Positions 7,340-10,753 of a stretch of 10,753 nucleotides of DNA are shown piece by piece; position 1 is the first letter of the stretch, and each line of letters begins with the position of its first letter. Source of the DNA: an uncultured Actinomyces sp. (GTDB lineage: Bacteria; Actinomycetota; Actinomycetes; Actinomycetales; Actinomycetaceae). The stretch lies in the NCBI GenBank assembly GCA_915063485.1, contig CAJZDJ010000070.1, positions 1 through 10,753 on the forward strand, read 5' to 3'. The notes under the pieces are model-generated. The model searched no databases, was not told where the DNA came from, and worked only from the letters and a program-made list of their open reading frames with translations. Position numbers and translations under genes: made by a program.

Positions 7340-7345
7340 CTCCTT
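7340..7345 (-). promoter_or_regulatory. Shine-Dalgarno AAGGAG deciding the GTG start of glyS
   Basis: On the minus strand, AAGGAG (7345 to 7340) stands 5 nt before the GTG codon at 7334-7332. It is one of the strongest ribosome-binding sites in the window and settles a non-ATG start. Confidence 0.8.
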
Positions 7346-7416
7346 TTAGTTTCGTTGTCCACGCCTGGCTGGCGGGAACGATGCGCCCGGGCCAACAAAC
7401 CCGCAGCGCTCCCTCT

Positions 7417-7422
7417 AGTTTA
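7417..7422 (-). promoter_or_regulatory. Putative -10 element of the glyS promoter
   Basis: TAAACT reads on the minus strand at 7422-7417 and fits the TAnnnT pattern. It would give a start near 7410 and a 5' leader of about 75 nt before glyS. The hexamer 17 bp further upstream (cgtcgg) is a poor -35, so the call rests on the -10 only. I see no T-box-like leader structure. Confidence 0.35.
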
Positions 7423-7444
7423 GTGGCTTTTGCTTATTGCCGAC

Positions 7445-7484
7445 GACGCCGCTCGTCCCTGGGCCTGTGAGCTTGCGCGGCGTC
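7445..7484. other. 8-bp inverted repeat GACGCCGC...GCGGCGTC in the divergent region
   Basis: gacgccgc (7445-7452) and gcggcgtc (7477-7484) are perfect inverted arms with a 24-nt interval. They lie between the putative glyS -10 and the znuA -35, upstream of both expected transcription starts, so an RNA terminator or leader hairpin is unlikely for either operon. A DNA-binding site is possible; chance in GC-rich sequence is also possible. Confidence 0.35.
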
Positions 7485-7501
7485 CACATTGGGGACACAA
7501 A

Positions 7502-7530
7502 TTGACTAAGCCAGAGCCGTTACCGATAAT
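7502..7530 (+). promoter_or_regulatory. znuA promoter (TTGACT-17 bp-GATAAT)
   Basis: -35 TTGACT (7502-7507) and -10 GATAAT (7525-7530) are each one base off the sigma-70-type consensus and have ideal 17-bp spacing. The expected start, 7-8 nt after the -10, falls at 7537-7538, the A of the znuA ATG. A leaderless transcript follows, which fits the absence of a Shine-Dalgarno. Confidence 0.78.
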
Positions 7531-7538
7531 GATTGTCA
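7524..7538. promoter_or_regulatory. Zur-box-like operator over the znuA -10 and start
   Basis: CGATAATGATTGTCA (7524-7538) is a 7-1-7 imperfect palindrome of the form GA-n-AAT-n-ATT-n-TC. It resembles the TGAnAATnATTnTCA-type boxes known for actinobacterial Zur. It covers the whole -10 hexamer and the predicted transcription start. Because zur is the fourth gene downstream, zinc-dependent autorepression of the operon is the natural reading. Binding by Zur rather than another Fur-family regulator is inference. Confidence 0.75.
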
Positions 7539-8566
7539 TGAGTATTAATCGCACTGCTTTACGTCGCCTGGCAGCCGCCACTGGTGTTTTGGCGCTGACC
7601 TTCTCAGCCGCCGCCTGTGGTTCTTCCACCAACTCTGAGGGTTCTTCCTCCGGCAAGATCAAGGTAGCTACCTCCTTCTACCCGGTTAACTACCTGGTGC
7701 AGTCGGTAGGTGGCAGCCACGTTGAGGCCAACTCGGTAACTCCCGCCAACGTAGAGCCGCACGACTTTGAGCTCTCCCCCAAGGATGTAACAAAGCTATC
7801 TAGCGCCAAGATGGTGGTTTATGTAGCCGGCTTCCAGTCCTCCCTAGATGATGCGGTCAAGCAGGTTTCTGGCCCCACCGTGGTGAACCTGGCCAGCTCG
7901 GTTAAGCTGGAAAAGCACGCCGACCACGACGGTGACGATCATGACCACGAGGCTGCGGCGTCGCCGTCGGCCACTGAAACCGACCACGACGATCACGACC
8001 ACGCCACCGCTTCCTCCAGCGCCAAGGAAGAGGCCCACGACCATGACCACGGCAGCACTGACCCGCACTTCTGGCTCGACCCCACCCGCATGGCTGACGC
8101 CGCCAAGCAAGTGCACGCGGCGCTAGTAAAGGCTGACCCCACCCACAAGGCTGACTACGACGCCAACCTCAAAACCACCCTGGCTAAGCTGACCAAACTC
8201 GACACCAGCTACAAGCAGGGCCTAAGCCAGTGCACCCGCAAAACTTTCGTCACCAGCCACGCCGCTTTTGGCTACCTGGCTGAGCGCTACGGACTAACCC
8301 AGGTCTCAGTCTCAGGCATTGACCCTGACTCTGAGCCCTCCCCCGCAGACATTGCCAAGGTCAAGCAGGTGGTTAAGCAGACCGGCACCACCACCATCTT
8401 CACCGAAGAGCTAGTTTCCCCCAAGACCGCCCAGGCGGTAGCTAAGGAAACCGGCGCTAAGACCTCGGTGCTCAGCCCCATCGAGTCTGCCCCCGAAAAG
8501 GGCGACTATGAGACCGCTATGACCACCAATCTGACTAACCTACGTGAGGCTTTGAACTGCAAGTGA
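7538..8566 (+). CDS. znuA: Zinc ABC transporter, substrate-binding lipoprotein
   Basis: Cluster A-I (ZnuA/AdcA-type) metal-binding lipoprotein of 342 residues, anchored outside the membrane, that delivers Zn2+ to ZnuB. Signal peptide: MSINRTALRR, a hydrophobic stretch (about 11-24), then SAAAC with Cys27 as the lipidation site. Likely metal ligands: H75 (NVEPHDFELSP), H177 (DPHFWLDP) and H241 (VTSHAAFGYLAERYGL). Between the first two lies a long His/Asp loop (127-171, ten His), the mark of zinc rather than manganese proteins. C232 and C341 could form a disulfide of the kind known in ZnuA. The start is ATG at 7538: in-frame codons further upstream would lie inside or before the promoter, the signal peptide begins neatly here, and no Shine-Dalgarno is needed if the mRNA is leaderless. 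The TGA overlaps the znuC GTG by 4 nt (8563-8566). Confidence 0.95.
   Translation: MSINRTALRRLAAATGVLALTFSAAACGSSTNSEGSSSGKIKVATSFYPVNYLVQSVGGSHVEANSVTPANVEPHDFELSPKDVTKLSSAKMVVYVAGFQSSLDDAVKQVSGPTVVNLASSVKLEKHADHDGDDHDHEAAASPSATETDHDDHDHATASSSAKEEAHDHDHGSTDPHFWLDPTRMADAAKQVHAALVKADPTHKADYDANLKTTLAKLTKLDTSYKQGLSQCTRKTFVTSHAAFGYLAERYGLTQVSVSGIDPDSEPSPADIAKVKQVVKQTGTTTIFTEELVSPKTAQAVAKETGAKTSVLSPIESAPEKGDYETAMTTNLTNLREALNCK
7916..8050 (+). other. His/Asp-rich zinc loop of ZnuA
   Basis: Residues 127-171 contain three His-Asp clusters (HADHDGDDHDH, DHDDHDH and HDHDH) separated by Ala/Ser/Thr/Glu spacers. Such loops in ZnuA proteins bind extra zinc and are thought to help acquisition or sense saturation. 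The gacca(c/t)ga codon pairs recur in DNA, so the loop may vary in length between strains. Confidence 0.75.
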
Positions 8567-9465
8567 GCGCTGCAAATAAGCACGCCCACGCCAACTCCCC
8601 CGCTCAACCACCCCTGAAGGTGGATTCCATTGATGTAGTCATGGGTTCCACGCATATTTTGCATCAGGTGTCACTAACGGTTGAGCGCGGGGAGTCTGTG
8701 GCGTTATTGGGCGCTAACGGATGTGGAAAATCAACCCTGATCAAGGCCTGCCTGGGGCTTTACCCTCTGGCGGGTGGCGACGTGCAGCTTTTTGGCACTT
8801 CGCTGTCTAAACGCCGCCAAGTGCCCTGGATGCGGGTGGGGTATGTGCCTCAGCGTGTCTCGGCCACAGCGGGCGTGCCCGCCACCGCCCTGGAGGTGGT
8901 GCGCTCGGGGCTACTGGGCCCGGGACGGCCTTTTGCCAGCTGGGGCGGGGGCGCTAAAGCACAGGCCCTGGAGGCTTTAGCCCAGGTGGGGCTAGCTAAA
9001 CGCGCCAATGACCATGTACAGGTGTTTTCTGGCGGCCAAGCTCAGCGCGTAATGATTGCCCGCGCCCTGGTGCGCCGCCCGCAACTGCTGTTTTTGGATG
9101 AGCCCCTGGCGGGGGTGGACCGCGCCAGCCGTCAGGGCCTAGCTGACTGCCTGGCCCAGCTGCGAGAGCAGGGCATCACCCTGGTCACGGTGCTGCATGA
9201 GATGGGTGAACTAGCTGGCTTGGTCGATCGCACCGTGACTTTGGCTGATGGACGCGTGGTTGCCAGCCGCTCCCTGGCTGGCAGTCACCCCCTGGCTGGC
9301 AGTCACCCCCTGGCTGCCCATGAGCCAGAGGGCGAGTCGGGGCGCGAGCCAGAGCCAGACTGTGAGCACCTAGACCCGCATTCAGCCGCTCCGGCCTACG
9401 TGCACCACCATGCCCCTAACCTGCATCTAAACCAGGCTGATTCAGGAGGCCGACATGATCACTGA
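8563..9465 (+). CDS. znuC: Zinc ABC transporter, ATP-binding protein with His-rich tail
   Basis: Cytoplasmic ATPase that powers zinc import with ZnuB. All ABC motifs are intact: Walker A GANGCGKST (50-58), Q-loop GYVPQ (Q96), signature FSGGQ (155-159), Walker B LLFLDEP (175-181), D-loop (GVD) and switch His212 (TVLHEMG). The ABC domain ends near residue 236 (LADGRVVASRS). A tail of about 64 residues follows, rich in His, Glu and Pro (11 His, including HHH at 281-283 and HDH at the end), making the protein 300 residues against the usual ~250. The N-terminus has a short HAHA stretch. GTG start at 8563 overlaps znuA's TGA (GTGA), and a GAGG about 13 nt upstream is a poor Shine-Dalgarno, so coupling to znuA is likely. 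The 3' end overlaps znuB by 11 nt. Confidence 0.95.
   Translation: MSAANKHAHANSPAQPPLKVDSIDVVMGSTHILHQVSLTVERGESVALLGANGCGKSTLIKACLGLYPLAGGDVQLFGTSLSKRRQVPWMRVGYVPQRVSATAGVPATALEVVRSGLLGPGRPFASWGGGAKAQALEALAQVGLAKRANDHVQVFSGGQAQRVMIARALVRRPQLLFLDEPLAGVDRASRQGLADCLAQLREQGITLVTVLHEMGELAGLVDRTVTLADGRVVASRSLAGSHPLAGSHPLAAHEPEGESGREPEPDCEHLDPHSAAPAYVHHHAPNLHLNQADSGGRHDH
9273..9318 (+). repeat. 18-bp tandem repeat in the znuC tail
   Basis: cctggctggcagtcaccc occurs at 9273-9290 and 9291-9308, followed by a partial third copy (cctggctg) at 9309. It is in frame and encodes LAGSHP-LAGSHP-LA, adding a His per unit at the start of the His-rich tail. The copies are identical, suggesting recent duplication and possible length variation between strains. 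Confidence 0.85.
9444..9449 (+). promoter_or_regulatory. Shine-Dalgarno AGGAGG of znuB inside znuC
   Basis: A consensus AGGAGG sits 5 nt before the znuB ATG (9455) and inside the last codons of znuC. It fixes the start and shows that znuB can load ribosomes on its own as well as by coupling. Confidence 0.85.
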
Positions 9466-10366
9466 AATGCTTGCTTCCCCACTGATGCAGCGGGCCCTGA
9501 TTGCCGCCGTGCTGGTGGGCCTGGCCGCCCCGGTGGTGGGCACCTACCTGGTGCAGCGTGGCCTGGCGCTGATGGGTGACGGTATTGGGCACGTCTCTCT
9601 AACCGGTGTGGCCCTGGGCTGGCTGGTGGGCGCCTGGCTGGGAGTTAGCCCCGCCGACGCTTTGGCGGTTCCCGGCGCGATTGTGGCTTCCCTGGCGGGG
9701 GCGCTGCTGATTGAGCTGATCCGTCAGGCTGGGCATACACGCGGCGACGTAGCACTGGCGATCTTGTTCTATGGCGGCATTGCCGGGGGCGTGATCCTGA
9801 TTAAGTTTGCTGGCGGCACCACCACTAATTTGAACAGCTACCTGTTTGGTTCTATCGCCACGGTTTCTGAAAACGATGTGCGCACCACCGCCGTGTTGGC
9901 GCTGCTGATTTTGGCGGTGGGTATTGGCCTGCGCGGCCCTCTGTTTGCGCTATGCCACGATGAGGAGTTTGCGCGCGCCTGCGGTTTGCCGGTGGGTGTG
10001 CTCAACATTTTGGTGGCCGTGGTTTCTGCCTTGACAGTGTCTGTTTCTATGCGGGTGGTGGGCGTGCTGCTGGTGAGCGCGGTGATGATTGTGCCCGTGG
10101 CAATTGCCCAACTGGTTTCGCATTCTTTTGGGCGCACCATGAATCTGGCCATGGTTTTGGGTGTGTGTGCCTGCCTGGCTGGCTTGTTTATCACCTATGC
10201 GGTGGCGGTCTCGCCCGGCGCCATGATTGTGTGCCTGCTGGTGGCCACCTACGCGTTGACGGCTGTGTTGACGTGGGGCGCTAAGCGAGTTTTTAAACGC
10301 AAGGATTTAGAGGATGAGCGTCTAGTGGATGGACGTTTACCTGAGGTGGAGGCTAGCCGTGGCTGA
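9455..10366 (+). CDS. znuB: Zinc ABC transporter, membrane permease
   Basis: Permease of the ABC-3 family (ZnuB/AdcB/MntB-like), 303 residues, forming the membrane channel for Zn2+. About eight or nine hydrophobic segments are visible, starting with LIAAVLVGLAAPVVGTYLVQRGLALMGDGIGHVSLTGVALGWLVGAWL (15-62), whose GTYLVQRGLALMGDGIGH stretch is characteristic. Also seen are LAILFYGGIAGGVILI, the family region around LNSYLFGSI, and VSMRVVGVLLVSAVMIVPVAIAQLVSHSF. The C-terminus is a charged cytoplasmic tail (KRVFKRKDLEDERLVDG). ATG at 9455 has an excellent Shine-Dalgarno and overlaps znuC by 11 nt. The TGA (10364-10366) overlaps the zur GTG by 8 nt. Family members also move manganese or iron; the His-loop ZnuA and the adjacent Zur argue for zinc. 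Confidence 0.95.
   Translation: MITEMLASPLMQRALIAAVLVGLAAPVVGTYLVQRGLALMGDGIGHVSLTGVALGWLVGAWLGVSPADALAVPGAIVASLAGALLIELIRQAGHTRGDVALAILFYGGIAGGVILIKFAGGTTTNLNSYLFGSIATVSENDVRTTAVLALLILAVGIGLRGPLFALCHDEEFARACGLPVGVLNILVAVVSALTVSVSMRVVGVLLVSAVMIVPVAIAQLVSHSFGRTMNLAMVLGVCACLAGLFITYAVAVSPGAMIVCLLVATYALTAVLTWGAKRVFKRKDLEDERLVDGRLPEVEASRG
10348..10352 (+). promoter_or_regulatory. Shine-Dalgarno GGAGG of zur
   Basis: GGAGG at 10348-10352 lies 6 nt before GTG at 10359-10361, inside the end of znuB. It marks the zur start. Confidence 0.75.
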
Positions 10367-10753
10367 GGTTAAGCGCCGCTCTACTTGGCAGCGCAGCGCG
10401 ATTGTGGATTTGTTGGAGCGCAGCCAGGTGTTTCTCTCTGCCCAGCAGATTCACGCCGAGCTGGATGAGGAGGGCACTAAGGTTGGTTTGGCTACGGTCT
10501 ACCGCAATTTGCAGTCTTTGGCTGAGGAGGATTTGGTAGATACGGTCCGTTCCGACGACGGCGAAGCCCTGTATCGTCTGTGCACTAACGAGGGCCACCA
10601 TCACCACTTGGTGTGCCGCAGCTGCGGCAAGGCGGTAGAGATTGCCGGCTCCTTGTTTGAAAACTGGGTGCATGACATTGCCTCAGCCAATGGTTTTACC
10701 AAGGTAGAGCACGTGGCCGAATTCTTCGGCCTGTGCAATGACTGCTCCCAAAA
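10359..10753 (+). CDS. zur: Zinc uptake regulator, Fur family (3' end outside window)
   Basis: Zinc-responsive repressor. 131 codons are visible from GTG 10359 and the frame is still open at the window end; a full Zur is about 135-145 residues, so only the last few codons are missing. The N-terminal winged helix includes STWQRSAIVDLLERSQVFLSAQQIHAEL and the recognition helix LATVYRNLQSLAEEDLVDTV. The metal-binding part has the HHHH run before LVCRSCGKAVEI (first structural CxxC) and ends with the second CxxC in FFGLCNDCSQ, plus VEHVAEFFG. These are the Fur/Zur structural-zinc Cys pairs and sensory His/Glu. Its place as the last gene after znuACB and the Zur-like box before znuA identify it as Zur rather than Fur. 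It overlaps znuB by 8 nt and should repress its own operon. Confidence 0.93.
   Translation, partial: MAEVKRRSTWQRSAIVDLLERSQVFLSAQQIHAELDEEGTKVGLATVYRNLQSLAEEDLVDTVRSDDGEALYRLCTNEGHHHHLVCRSCGKAVEIAGSLFENWVHDIASANGFTKVEHVAEFFGLCNDCSQ

Noticed and set aside
7335..7420. T-box riboswitch in the glyS leader
   Set aside because: The leader is only about 75 nt by the putative promoter, and I find no stem I, T-box sequence or antiterminator pairing.
7430..7537. Longer N-terminus for ZnuA from a TTG at 7430 or an ATG at 7529
   Set aside because: Both would place coding sequence across the promoter, and the signal peptide with lipobox fits a start at 7538. The extra residues have no signal-peptide character.
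10353..10673. Minus-strand open frame of 106 codons at the right end
   Set aside because: It is antisense to zur, which has intact Fur-family DNA-binding and CxxC motifs and a good ribosome-binding site.

Overview
The window reads as chromosomal sequence from a moderately high-GC actinobacterium, probably of the Actinomyces/Mobiluncus/Varibaculum type. The evidence is the single-chain glycyl-tRNA synthetase with a zinc ribbon, the actinobacterial form of DusB (NFGCPVPKV), the YibE/F membrane protein, and the order dus - glyS - zinc ABC transporter - zur, which is a recurring arrangement in Actinobacteria. The species call is inference; there is no rRNA to confirm it. I see no phage, transposon, CRISPR array or tRNA gene.

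Layout. Bases 1-2121 hold the C-terminal three quarters of leuS (+), which runs in from the left. A 328-bp gap follows (2122-2449), with a strong hairpin terminator for leuS and then a GC-rich repeat cluster: a 62-bp tandem duplication carrying a CTGGGCCAG word. A GNAT acetyltransferase (-, 2450-3040) faces left, and dusB (+, 3184-4470) faces right. dusB meets a YibE/F-type membrane protein (-) tail to tail, with their stop codons overlapping. The YibE/F gene starts directly after the glyS stop codon, so glyS and the YibE/F gene form one leftward operon (7334 to 4467). The 203-bp divergent region 7335-7537 separates it from the rightward zinc operon znuA-znuC-znuB-zur (7538 to beyond 10753).

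How the genes work together. The four zinc genes form a self-contained homeostasis unit: a His-rich lipoprotein captures Zn2+, ZnuB is the channel, ZnuC the ATPase, and Zur the zinc-sensing repressor. All four reading frames overlap their neighbours (4, 11 and 8 nt), which suggests translational coupling. A textbook promoter (TTGACT-17-GATAAT) drives znuA, and a Zur-box-like palindrome covers its -10 and start point. The expected transcription start falls on the A of the znuA ATG, so the mRNA is probably leaderless and Zur probably autoregulates its own operon. leuS, glyS and dusB are translation and tRNA-modification housekeeping genes.

Nothing here is clearly a new biological system. The points most worth a second look are the leaderless Zur-controlled promoter, a His-rich C-terminal tail on ZnuC built partly on an 18-bp tandem repeat, the intergenic CTGGGCCAG cluster after leuS, and the 12-residue Gly/Ser repeat inside the YibE/F protein.
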